From CAZVRZ01 sp964629965 (lineage in GTDB: Bacteria; Chloroflexota; Anaerolineae; Anaerolineales; UBA4823): a stretch of 17,475 nt of DNA. The notes beneath the pieces are model-generated. The model was given only the letters and a program-made list of their open reading frames with translations. It searched no databases and was not told the DNA's origin. Where the stretch lies: assembly GCA_964629965.1 (NCBI GenBank), contig CAZVRZ010000115.1, positions 1-17,475 of the forward strand, read 5' to 3'. Below are positions 1 to 7,361 of the stretch, in pieces. The position numbers and the translations under genes are program-made. The number at the start of each line of letters is the position of its first letter. Within the stretch, counting starts at the first letter, position 1.

Positions 1-31
1 GAGGGGTCCAGTGCTTTTTAGGTATTGGCAT
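1..31 (-). CDS. Possible start of a gene running off the left edge
   Basis: An ATG at 31 on the minus strand opens a frame (MPIPKKHWTP) that stays open to the window edge. A GGAG sits about nine bases upstream of it, preceded by a second purine-rich GAGGAA. It lies directly downstream of the truncated protease fragment. Ten codons are too few to identify a family. Confidence 0.35.
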   Translation of the reverse strand, partial: MPIPKKHWTP

Positions 32-72
32 GGGGTTGATCTCCTATTCCTCTTTTGTATCCTCAAGGCACT

Positions 73-525
73 TCAGGCGCAACGAGGTGAAGCGCGGTTG
101 TCGCCAATAAGCCAATCGCTAGCACGCCCGGCAGGAGTCAGTCTGGCCATAAAATGGGTTGTGACCGCTGCGCGGGCATCAGGCAGCCGCAGCAGGCTCG
201 AAAAATCGAAGGCGATCCTGCCGTAAATCGAGTACAGGCTTGCACTGGCAAAATAAACCAATCCCCCCAGCGCCAGCAGCCAGACTTGCCAACTGCCCGA
301 TCTGGAAATTCCTGAGGCTCCCAACCAATCCAGCCGCCATGCCAGGAAAAGAACGCAGGCTGTTACAGCCAGGCGGCCGATGGAAGCCGTCCTGGCGTCG
401 CCGTACGGCGTGTGGAAAACAGTTGACGCAGTGCCCATGAATACCAATAACAGCGCAATCCAGATAACCGTCAAAATAAGGACAAAGCTAACAGGGTGAT
501 GCGAGGCGAAGTTTGAGACATTCAC
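73..525 (-). pseudogene. Truncated CPBP-type membrane protease
   Basis: The 150-residue frame begins with a membrane helix (about residues 12-33). It continues with further hydrophobic segments and a stretch around ASLYSIYGRIAFDFSSLLRL that I recognise from the N-terminal half of CPBP (CAAX-processing/bacteriocin-immunity) proteases. The frame then degenerates into a non-hydrophobic tail and stops. The catalytic EExxxR, FxxxH and HxxxN/D motifs that should follow are absent. About 40 bases after the stop another gene appears to start, so the C-terminal half is deleted rather than displaced. A neighbouring frame after about 180 still encodes a hydrophobic segment, which fits an internal deletion plus frameshift. 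No good Shine-Dalgarno precedes the ATG. Probably non-functional. Confidence 0.6.
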
Positions 526-564
526 GGCAAAAATTTTCTCTCGGTGGGCTGGCGAAGATGCTCT

Positions 565-1593
565 TCAGCCCTCCAATGCAGGGGTGTGGTACACCGCTGG
601 GTGGTCGGATGGCAGTTTCTTCCACATGCGGTCGACTAGGATCAACACCGAGGCAGCACCCGCCGCGGCCCAGTTATAGATTGCCCAATCCAGGTTGGGG
701 AAGAATGCAAAAGCTGTGTTTGCGGCTGCATGGACAATCCCCGCCACCAGGATGCTCCCTTTGCTGCGGTTATAGAACCAAACAATGGTCACCGTAGCTG
801 AGAGATGCATCAGGTATTCCTGTGCCCAATAGTCTGGGGAAGAAACGGGTTTTCCTTCTGCCATCCAGAGGAATAGATGCCATAGCGGCCAAAAAATATT
901 GAGCACCAGGCAGGCAACCAGGGGACTGGTACAAGCCTGTAACCTGGGTAGGGCAAATCCACGCCAACCGGCTTCTTCTCCGGTGGCATTGAAGAAGAAG
1001 AGCTGGTATAGGAATTTCACGACTACTAGGCCGATCAAGGCCACGCCTGTTTCTGGGAGTAGGTAAATCGCGGTGGGCATGCCTCCGCGCGGGTTTTCGA
1101 TGATGATCGCAACCAGGATCAACGCGGGAATCCACAGCAAAGCCAGCAGAGCCCAGCCCCACACGGTGCGTAATCTAAGCAATGAAGCCAGGTAATTTCT
1201 TACCGTGGGAGTGCGCGCATAAGCCATGCTGATCACAAAGGCAACAGGGATCACCGTAATGAGGGTGAAACCGACCATGATGGGCGATAAGGGAGCACGG
1301 TTGATGAATGTGTTATGGGCAAGGAACACCAGGGTGGAAACAATCCAGGCAACGAGAAAAGCAACCCAGTAAATTCGTTTGGCTCCTTCCCGGGGTTGGG
1401 TGTTGCAAACGATGGAAATGATAATGCCTGCCAGCGCCGGTCCACAGGTGGCGACAAAAACCAATGGAGCCAGCAGGAATTTGCCCTTGTAAACCGCCGG
1501 ATAAGAGAATCCTAATCCCCAGGTGATCGCGAAGGTGATGGCGAAGAAAGCGATGATTTGATGACGTCTGATCCAATCTGCCAAACGGTTCAT
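565..1593 (-). CDS. CPBP family intramembrane glutamic endopeptidase
   Basis: This 342-residue, multi-helix protein has all the CPBP hallmarks. They are EEAGWR (E206, E207, R211) followed by GFALPRLQ, then FWPLWH (H239), then HAAANT (H288, N292). In characterised relatives these residues form the active site that cleaves prenylated or other membrane-associated substrates; bacterial members are often tied to bacteriocin self-immunity or protein maturation. The substrate here is unknown. The ATG at 1593 follows GAAGGAG with good spacing, which fixes the start. It is the intact member of a local group of three CPBP genes on the same strand, with the truncated copy downstream and the gapped copy upstream. 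Confidence 0.88.
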   Translation of the reverse strand: MNRLADWIRRHQIIAFFAITFAITWGLGFSYPAVYKGKFLLAPLVFVATCGPALAGIIISIVCNTQPREGAKRIYWVAFLVAWIVSTLVFLAHNTFINRAPLSPIMVGFTLITVIPVAFVISMAYARTPTVRNYLASLLRLRTVWGWALLALLWIPALILVAIIIENPRGGMPTAIYLLPETGVALIGLVVVKFLYQLFFFNATGEEAGWRGFALPRLQACTSPLVACLVLNIFWPLWHLFLWMAEGKPVSSPDYWAQEYLMHLSATVTIVWFYNRSKGSILVAGIVHAAANTAFAFFPNLDWAIYNWAAAGAASVLILVDRMWKKLPSDHPAVYHTPALEG

Positions 1594-1626
1594 GATATTT
1601 CTCCTTCTTCTGCCATCAACTTCATT

Positions 1627-2067
1627 CTACATGCCGGTAATGGAGCGTTGTACAAACGTCAATGTGGCCATGATCAAGAACAAAATGATCGCTGCCATGC
1701 TCCAGCCGCGTCCGGCGTTTGATGCTACACCGAGTAATCCACCGGTACCTGCGAAGAACAACACTACGTAGCTGATCACTATCCATCTCGTGTTTCGAAA
1801 GTCAACTTTCAAGATGTAATCGAGCAGAGCTTCCAGGGCCAGCCATGCCAGCATGCAGGCGGCCTGGATGTAGTACAGCGCAGGCCGTCCCAATGGAGGG
1901 GCTTGGATGAGTAGATAGATCAGCGGGATGGCGAGCAGGAATTCAAAGTATCCAATCCAGTGACCGTATTGCGGTTTGCCCAGAAGCCTGAAAGCAAAGA
2001 CCAGGATTGCCGAAACAAAGAATGCGATCGCTGTGACGGCTCCGAGAAGATTCGTTTTTTCTAACAT
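1627..2067 (-). CDS. Four-helix hypothetical membrane protein
   Basis: I do not recognise the family. The 146-residue product has about four or five hydrophobic segments (roughly residues 8-28, 38-57, 66-86, 96-116 and 122-141) and short polar loops, so it should sit entirely in the membrane. An AGGAGG eight bases before the ATG at 2067 supports the start. It lies between two CPBP protease genes with gaps of about 35 and 65 bases, so it is probably co-transcribed with them. A role as substrate, partner or immunity-like companion of the proteases is possible but is only inferred from position. Confidence 0.75.
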   Translation of the reverse strand: MLEKTNLLGAVTAIAFFVSAILVFAFRLLGKPQYGHWIGYFEFLLAIPLIYLLIQAPPLGRPALYYIQAACMLAWLALEALLDYILKVDFRNTRWIVISYVVLFFAGTGGLLGVASNAGRGWSMAAIILFLIMATLTFVQRSITGM

Positions 2068-2132
2068 GTATAAACCCTCCTTTCAATAGTAATACCTTTT
2101 CCCTGGCCGAAGGTCTTAACAAAATGCAGCGG

Positions 2133-3052
2133 CTATGCATTTGCCAAAACGGCGATGAACAAGAAGAAATCCGACGCGGCGTGGATAACGACCGCGCCCC
2201 AGATATTGTCGGCTTTCATCATTAAGTAGCCGCACGCCAGCCCCAGAGCGAGGGTGTTCACCACAAAGAAAGCAAGCGCCATGGGGTCAAAATAAAAGGC
2301 GAAGCCGTGCAGGATCGCGAAGATGATGGACGTGAGCCAGACCGCGCCGNNNNNNNNNNCAAGGCCAGCGCGCCGTTGATTCCAATCATCGGCGCGAAGC
2401 GTTTGAGGAAGATCCCGCGCAACCATAGTTCTTCCATGAAACTGTTTACGACGGAAAAGACCGCACCCCACACGACTGCTGCAATGAGCGTATCTAGACT
2501 CGTGAAGCGTTGCGCGCCGAACATAAACGAGGCTGGCGCGAGGAAGAAGAATACAAGAGCGCCAATGCCTAGGCCCAATTTCAAATTTCCGCGCTTGAGG
2601 AAGATTGATCCCATCTCCGCTCCTGCTAGTTTGACCAGCACGAGGATCGGAACTGTCTTCAACAGCATCTCGCAGATTTTCTCGATGGCTAATCCCTGCG
2701 ATGTATCCGTTGTCAAAGAGAACCAGTTCAATACTGTTCGAACCCAATTGTCGAAGAGCGCGGTGAAAGGATAGGCAACCGACGCGATGAAAAACGCAAA
2801 TGCGATTTGCCAATACTTATTCCAGCGTTGGTCGTATTTGAACCACAATGCGATGATGAGAAAGATTGCAGACACAGCCAGGTTGAAGGCCAAGTTCTTA
2901 TTCGTCGAGAAAACATTGAAGTAGTGCGAGCCGAAGATGAAGATCGCCGCTTCACAGATCAAAAAAAGGATGAACAATCCAACGCGTTGAATCCGGTTTG
3001 GAAGGTTCGTTTCTTTTTCTTGAAGGCTTGTACTCGTTATTTGAGCATTCAT
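2133..3052 (-). CDS. CPBP family protease interrupted by assembly gap
   Basis: Two overlapping reading frames on either side of the N run are halves of one protein. The upstream half (3052 to the gap) has several membrane helices and ends with MEELWLRGIFLKRF, the first CPBP motif (EExxxR), then GINGALAL. The downstream half (gap to 2133) resumes in another frame with WLTSIIFAILHGF (second-motif His) and HAASDF (third motif). The joined product is about 305 residues, normal for the family. The frame change at the gap means the 10 Ns do not give the true missing length; a length of 10+3n+1 would restore the frame. AAGGAG six bases before ATG 3052 supports the start. I regard this as an intact gene with a defective assembly. 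Confidence 0.8.
2350..2359. other. Run of 10 N: assembly gap inside a coding region
   Basis: Ten consecutive N at this position. It falls within the CPBP gene, between the EExxxR motif and the following helix. The reading frame differs on the two sides, so the run is a placeholder rather than a measured length. Confidence 0.98.
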
Positions 3053-3055
3053 TGC

Positions 3056-3166
3056 TTACTCCTTGATTGAAATAACGAACCTTGTTTTTGGGGTGATGAT
3101 AAGAAGTCCCAAAATGACGCCGATCACAGCCAGAACAGCAGGGAGGCGTAAATCTTTCCAGTCCAA
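3056..3166 (-). CDS. Possible 36-aa single-helix membrane peptide
   Basis: A TTG at 3166 is preceded by CGGAG at about nine bases. It opens a 36-codon frame: polar start (LDWKDLRLPA), one strong hydrophobic helix (about residues 9-25, VLAVIGVILGLLII), then a basic tail (TPKTRFVISIKE). Its TAA stop lies inside the Shine-Dalgarno of the downstream CPBP gene, three bases before that gene's ATG, which suggests translational coupling. It is in the same frame as, and just after, the 72-aa gene upstream. No family is recognised. The non-ATG start and short length keep confidence low, but a clean helix plus coupled stop is unlike random sequence. Confidence 0.4.
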   Translation of the reverse strand: MDWKDLRLPAVLAVIGVILGLLIITPKTRFVISIKE

Positions 3167-3187
3167 TTGAACAGTCTCCGTTCTGGA

Positions 3188-3406
3188 TTATCCTGACCCG
3201 AGCATAGGGTTTTGCCTTACTGAGAGCAGCAGCAGGCCAAAGTTGTGGAGCTTCATCAGCAAACCCAGCAGGGCAGCTTGGTCGGCCAGCGGCCCGGCGA
3301 GCAGGGTTTCGCTATCTTCCAGCAAGGTGATGTTCATTCCGTCCAGCCATTCCGACCAGCTCGGACTGAGTTGGCCTTCAACCCGGATTTCATAGATCAC
3401 AGGCAT
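3188..3406 (-). CDS. Small conserved hypothetical protein (72 aa)
   Basis: The product starts MPVIYEIRVEGQL and contains SWSEWLDGM, SETLLAGPLADQAALLGLL and LGLLLLS-like segments. This resembles a small cytosolic family often seen in Chloroflexota next to signalling genes, in which a mostly beta N-terminal part (ligand-like YEIRV, then a threonine- and leucine-rich strand) is followed by a DQAALxGLL helix. I know no function for it. There is no signal peptide or membrane helix. A weak AAAGGG sits upstream of the ATG at 3406. It lies downstream of the LuxR regulator gene but is separated from it by the hairpin at 3496-3520, so it is probably expressed separately. Confidence 0.6.
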   Translation of the reverse strand: MPVIYEIRVEGQLSPSWSEWLDGMNITLLEDSETLLAGPLADQAALLGLLMKLHNFGLLLLSVRQNPMLGSG

Positions 3407-3495
3407 CTGTGTACCCTTTCCATATCACGATGTTCTGATAATAGATTAACGCTTCCGCGCCGGTTTGTCATCCCCTAAAATAGGGTATATTAAAG

Positions 3496-3520
3496 AATCC
3501 CTGCCGGCCCGGCAGGGATT
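3496..3520 (-). terminator. Hairpin terminator after the LuxR regulator gene
   Basis: A perfect 11-bp stem (AATCCCTGCCG pairing with CGGCAGGGATT) closes a 3-base loop, 20 bases after the stop codon at 3540 on the minus strand. The downstream side reads CTTTAATATA, a mixed T-rich tract, so termination may be only moderately efficient. The stem is nearly symmetrical and could also act on the plus strand. Confidence 0.7.
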
Positions 3521-3539
3521 TCCGTTACAGATCGATCAC

Positions 3540-6179
3540 TCAGGCTAACAGCCCGAATTCATTTGCTTTCTTCACCGCTCCACTGCGCCCGTGAACCCCA
3601 AGCTTGCTGTAAATATTCTTGATGTGTGCTCGCACGGTATAGGTAGAGATGACCAACTGCCCGGCAATTTCGGGTGTGGAGAGCGGTCCATCTAGCAGAG
3701 CAAGGATTTCGAGTTCGCGGGCGCTCAAGGGCTCAACCAATCCCTCCGCAGCCAGAAGCGACCGCGGCTTGCCGAGCGCCTCGAAGCTAGCGATCAGTTG
3801 ACGGGTAAATGCAGGGCAGATCGATTTTGCCAGGGCGCAGCGCAGCAGCGTTTCCATCGTCTTGCCCAGGCGCACGAAGGTAAAAACCTGGTTTTCGGGG
3901 GCAGCTATTTCCAGCGTCCATTGCAGCGTGGTGAGCGCGCTCTTTTCGTCCGTTTTTAACAATAATCCCAGGGATTGAAGCGCTCCCAGTCGAACCATCT
4001 CTAATGTGGGGTTGTTCCGCGAACCAGGGAGCGCCTGCCCCAACAGGGATAAGGCTTCCTCCAAGCGGTTTTGAGCCAACAATAACCGCGATTGCACCCA
4101 AACAGGCAAATCGCCAACCGCATCATGAGCCACGCGCGTCGCTCGAAGCGTGTCGCCCACGTCCAGCCAAAAGCTGGTTTCCACCATATCCACATTTGCC
4201 ACAAACCAGGGAGAAATGGAGCGTGCCAATTTGCGGGCGCGCCCCAATACTTGCTCGGCAGCTTCGAACTCTTGTGCGCACGATAGCGCAGTAATCTGGC
4301 TCAATAAGCAAAGCGAAATGGTATCTGCTTGCGCCCAGTGTTCTGCCAGGGTCAACCCCTGGCGCGCAGCCTGTAGGGCGGGTTTACACTCGCCCCACTC
4401 AACCAGGGCGGCGCTCAGTTCGGCGTAAACGCTTGCGGCCGCGTAGATCGGCTGACCAGAGCGGCGTTGGTGCGCTTCAGCCAGTTCAATTGCTTCCAGG
4501 CAGATTTCATGCGCTTTGTGCAGCCTGCCGAAACCAATATAGGCATAGGCTAACCCCGAAGCAGCGGGCATGAAAACATGCGATTGCTCCACTTGCCGGG
4601 CCAGTCCAACGGCTTGTTCGAGTACCGTCACAGCCTTCTGGCTGGCCGCATATTGATCTAGCGAATTGCCCAGTGTGGTCAGGTTGAGCGCCCGCACAGC
4701 GGTTTCGGTCGGCAGCAGCAAAACGGCAGCCTGCCCCGCCAATTCCACCGCTTGGTTCTGGCTGCCTTGCATCCAGGCGGCGTAGGCCCGCACTGCAGCA
4801 ATATGCCCGGCAATCTGGTCACTCGTTGTCTGTGGGAGGGTTTGCAGCTGTTTTTCTGCCAATGCTAGCGCCGTATTTGCCCGCTCGATCTGTCCGGAAT
4901 AGGCCAGGGCCCAGGCATAGGCTACACCCAACCATGGCTGCGCCTCTCGCTGTTCGTGCGGCGTGTTTTCTACCTGGCGCAGGATGGGCGCCAACTCGGC
5001 GTATTCTACCAAGGCGAGTACATTTGCCGAGACCAGGCGCGCAGCCAGCTCCATATCGCCCGCCGAGAGGGCATGATCGAGTGCTTCAGGAATCATCCCC
5101 TGGGCTGAGAACCACTCGCTCGCCCGGCGATGCAATTCCGCCGCCAGGCCGGGGTGTGCTTGTTCGAGCATTATGTTGAGCAAATCGGCAAAAAGGTGAT
5201 GGTAGCGATACCATTGGCGGTGCTCATCCAGGGGAATCAGGAACAGGTTTTTCTGTTCGATGGTAGTCAACACTGCCTGGCTGTTGGTGATTGCTATCAT
5301 AGAATTGCACAAAGAGCTGCTCAGCCGTTTCAAGATGGATGTCTTAAGTAAAAAATCGCGGATTTCTGGGAGTTGCCGGTCGAGCACTTCTTCGAGTAAA
5401 TAATCCAAGATAAATCGATGACTGCCCGTGAAGGATTGGATAAAGCCAGATGGGTTTTCGTGGTTTTGCAATGATAGCGCTGCCATCTGCAAGCCAGCGA
5501 TCCACCCCTCGGTGCGATGTTCCAGAGAAGTTACCTCATTCGGGTTGAGATCGAGCTTCATGGCATGGTTCAAAAAAGCAGCCGTTTCGTCGAAAGTAAA
5601 GCGTAAATCACTTTGGCGCAGTTCTAAAAAACACTGCTGGGCACGCCAGCGTGCCAGTGGCCAGGGTGGATCGACGCGCGTGCACAAAATGAGTTGCAGG
5701 GTTGTTGGCAGATGTTCGATCAGAAAGATCATCCCCTGATGAATTTCAGGGGACTCGATGACATGGTAGTCGTCCAGGATCAATGTCAGATGCCGATCCA
5801 GTTGAGCAATCTCGTTCAAAAAGACGATCAAGAATGATTCGATAGGAGCGGGATCATGTTTTTCTAATTGTGTTAAAGCTGCTTTACCCAGTCCAGGTTC
5901 AACCGTTTGCAGGTCATGGATAATATAACTCCAAAAGCGAATGGGCGTGTTATCTTTATTATCCAACGAGAGCCAGGCATAGCTCTGAGCGCAGGGATTT
6001 TTGTTTGACCGAACCCATTCGCCTAACAAGGTAGTTTTTCCGAACCCGGCCGGCGCCGAGATCAAGATCAGGTTCCGATGAGAATTATCCTCGATCTGCC
6101 TCAGCAGCCGGGGCCGAGCTACGTAATCTTCTCGCAGCAGCGGCGTGAAGAATTTAGTGGTCAGGGTGATCCTATTCAT
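3540..6179 (-). CDS. MalT-like LuxR family ATP-binding regulator
   Basis: The 879-residue protein has the layout of MalT/LAL (STAND-type) transcription factors. An N-terminal NTPase has the Walker A APAGFGKTT (about residues 42-50) and a Walker B-like LTLILDDYH. A long alpha-helical, TPR-like sensor region rich in Ala, Glu and Leu follows (about 330-800). A C-terminal LuxR helix-turn-helix (about 815-879) contains LSARELEILALL, EIAGQLVIS and TVRAHIKNIYSKLGVHGR. Such proteins typically switch on target promoters when an inducer and ATP allow multimerisation. The inducer and targets are not evident here. The N-terminal TTKFFTPLLREDYVARPRLL is typical of the family and supports the start, although no strong Shine-Dalgarno is visible. 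It is transcribed divergently from the drug-export operon. Confidence 0.92.
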   Translation of the reverse strand: MNRITLTTKFFTPLLREDYVARPRLLRQIEDNSHRNLILISAPAGFGKTTLLGEWVRSNKNPCAQSYAWLSLDNKDNTPIRFWSYIIHDLQTVEPGLGKAALTQLEKHDPAPIESFLIVFLNEIAQLDRHLTLILDDYHVIESPEIHQGMIFLIEHLPTTLQLILCTRVDPPWPLARWRAQQCFLELRQSDLRFTFDETAAFLNHAMKLDLNPNEVTSLEHRTEGWIAGLQMAALSLQNHENPSGFIQSFTGSHRFILDYLLEEVLDRQLPEIRDFLLKTSILKRLSSSLCNSMIAITNSQAVLTTIEQKNLFLIPLDEHRQWYRYHHLFADLLNIMLEQAHPGLAAELHRRASEWFSAQGMIPEALDHALSAGDMELAARLVSANVLALVEYAELAPILRQVENTPHEQREAQPWLGVAYAWALAYSGQIERANTALALAEKQLQTLPQTTSDQIAGHIAAVRAYAAWMQGSQNQAVELAGQAAVLLLPTETAVRALNLTTLGNSLDQYAASQKAVTVLEQAVGLARQVEQSHVFMPAASGLAYAYIGFGRLHKAHEICLEAIELAEAHQRRSGQPIYAAASVYAELSAALVEWGECKPALQAARQGLTLAEHWAQADTISLCLLSQITALSCAQEFEAAEQVLGRARKLARSISPWFVANVDMVETSFWLDVGDTLRATRVAHDAVGDLPVWVQSRLLLAQNRLEEALSLLGQALPGSRNNPTLEMVRLGALQSLGLLLKTDEKSALTTLQWTLEIAAPENQVFTFVRLGKTMETLLRCALAKSICPAFTRQLIASFEALGKPRSLLAAEGLVEPLSARELEILALLDGPLSTPEIAGQLVISTYTVRAHIKNIYSKLGVHGRSGAVKKANEFGLLA

Positions 6180-6413
6180 GGACGTTCGGGAAACACCTCA
6201 TTCGACAGATTCGACCTGTGATACAGGCAAGCTAGCGCCCAATTCAATGAGTATTTCAAGATGCCTGACATCATTATATATAGTTTCTTTGTGCTTTGGT
6301 ATGGGCTTCCTGCGCCTGTTGAGAACAAACCACTCTCTATTGTATCCCTGCCAGCCGTGCTCAATCTTACTGGATCAGCGCCGCACGCAAACCCTGTGGC
6401 TTCATGTTGATGC

Positions 6414-6442
6414 TTGACATATGATCAATCTACAACTACAAT
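6414..6442 (+). promoter_or_regulatory. Sigma-70 promoter of the TetR/ABC export operon
   Basis: A perfect -35 TTGACA (6414-6419), a 17-base spacer and -10 TACAAT (6437-6442) stand about 55 bases before the first gene of the operon. Predicted transcription start is about 6449-6450, inside the adjoining palindrome. The near-consensus strength fits a promoter held down by a repressor. Confidence 0.85.
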
Positions 6443-6480
6443 ATGACCGTGTAGTCATATGACTGCACGGTCATATTGTA
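6437..6480. promoter_or_regulatory. 44-nt palindromic operator, two overlapping TetR-type sites
   Basis: The arms TACAATATGACCGTG and CACGGTCATATTGTA pair perfectly over 15 bases, and the centre AGTCATATGACT is itself palindromic, leaving only one mismatched pair. It can be read as two overlapping sites of the form ATATGAC-N6-GTCATAT, sharing the central ATAT. It covers the -10 and the predicted start of transcription, so a bound dimer pair would block RNA polymerase. The TetR gene of the same operon is the obvious ligand, implying autorepression. Confidence 0.85.
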
Positions 6481-6497
6481 TAAAGGAGTATAATAAA

Positions 6498-6704
6498 ATG
6501 GACATTCTCATTATCCTCGCCATTTTCCTGATCCTCTACGGACTGGCCTGTCTATATATTGGACTGACAAAGCCTAAAGCCATCTGGAATTTGGGCAAGC
6601 TGCAAGGGTTTGTGCAACTGCTGGGTGAAAAAGGCACTGTGATGATGCTGGTGGTCTTAGGGATTGCCACCCTGGCAGGCGGTATTTTCTTGCTGCTCCT
6701 TTAG
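6498..6704 (+). CDS. Small two-helix membrane protein, first gene of export operon
   Basis: The 68-residue product has hydrophobic helices at about residues 2-21 and 45-67, with a short basic loop containing TKPKAIWNLGKLQ. The start is set by AAAGGAG nine bases before the ATG at 6498; an in-frame ATG at 6459 lies inside the operator and is ignored. I do not recognise a named family, though small membrane proteins of this look accompany TetR-controlled exporters. It is followed after three bases by the TetR gene, so it should be co-transcribed and repressed together with it. Confidence 0.75.
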   Translation: MDILIILAIFLILYGLACLYIGLTKPKAIWNLGKLQGFVQLLGEKGTVMMLVVLGIATLAGGIFLLLL

Positions 6705-6707
6705 CTT

Positions 6708-7361
6708 ATGCCGACCGCCACCTTCTTCAACCTGCCGGAAGAAAAACGCGCCCGCCTGCTCGATGTTCTGTTGGATGAGTTTGCGGCGAATGATTATAAA
6801 AACGTTTCCATCGGGCGGATTGTCGAGCACGCCGGGATCGCCAAGGGCAGTTTTTACCAGTATTTTGCCGACAAGAAGGATTGCTACCTGTATCTGATCC
6901 AGCTCGGCATGGATGAGAAGACGGCCTTCTTGCGCCAAACGCCCCCGTCAGAACATTCGCTTGATCTGTTTTCTCAACTGCGCTGGCTGTTGGGTGTTGG
7001 AATGCAGTACCAGTTCAGCAATCCGAGGCTTGCCCAGATCGGCTACAAGGCGCTTTTCGATGATGTGCCTTTACCGGATGAAACCCTGCAAGTCATCCGG
7101 CACGGCAGCTATACCTACTTCCAACAAATGGTACAGGCGGGTATTGCAGGTGGCACGCTGGACCCGCAGATTGACGCCGGTACTGCGGCTTTTCTGCTCA
7201 ATGTCACCTTCACCGAACTTGGCCAGTACCTGATAGAACGATTTCAAATCAGCCCGGAACATTTGCTCACCGACGGGGCAGCTTTGTTCCAGCATGATGA
7301 AATCCGCCGCACCATAGACCAGGTTATCACCGTCTTAGAACAAGGATTGTGCAAGAAATGA
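6708..7361 (+). CDS. TetR/AcrR family transcriptional repressor
   Basis: The 217-residue protein has the TetR N-terminal DNA-binding domain (about residues 12-60): RARLLDVLLDEFAANDYKNV, then SIGRIVEHAGIAKGSFYQYF, the classic helix-turn-helix with the GSFYQYFADKKDCYLYL recognition and helix-4 stretch. A variable C-terminal ligand and dimer domain follows. It begins three bases after the small membrane protein stop without its own strong Shine-Dalgarno, suggesting translational coupling, and its TGA overlaps the ATG of the ABC ATPase. It very likely represses its own operon through the palindrome at 6437-6480. The inducer is presumably a lipophilic compound exported by the transporter, but nothing in the sequence identifies it. 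Confidence 0.93.
   Translation: MPTATFFNLPEEKRARLLDVLLDEFAANDYKNVSIGRIVEHAGIAKGSFYQYFADKKDCYLYLIQLGMDEKTAFLRQTPPSEHSLDLFSQLRWLLGVGMQYQFSNPRLAQIGYKALFDDVPLPDETLQVIRHGSYTYFQQMVQAGIAGGTLDPQIDAGTAAFLLNVTFTELGQYLIERFQISPEHLLTDGAALFQHDEIRRTIDQVITVLEQGLCKK

Larger units (their letters stand above)
6180..6497. promoter_or_regulatory. Divergent intergenic region between LuxR gene and export operon
   Basis: No convincing gene is seen in these 318 bases. The right end holds the plus-strand promoter and operator described separately. For the minus-strand LuxR gene, the best -10 I see is TATAAT at 6273-6278 (within ACTATATATAATGATG), without a good -35; this would give a leader of roughly 90 bases. A short dyad CCTGT-GAT-ACAGG lies at 6215-6227 in that leader, of unknown meaning. 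Confidence 0.5.

Noticed and set aside
73..525. TGA at the end of the truncated CPBP frame as a second selenocysteine codon
   Set aside because: No catalytic Cys is expected there, the following frame does not resemble the family, and no SECIS-like hairpin stands out.
4826..5179. Long plus-strand frame inside the LuxR regulator gene
   Set aside because: Pro/Arg-rich shadow frame opposite a well-supported 879-residue protein; no domain and no ribosome site.
6459..6497. ATG at 6459 as start of the small membrane protein
   Set aside because: It lies inside the operator, has no ribosome site, and would add non-hydrophobic residues before a natural N-terminal helix.
7349..7357. GTG at 7349 as start of the ABC ATPase
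   Set aside because: The AAGGA lies only two bases before it; the ATG at 7358 overlaps the TetR stop and has workable spacing.
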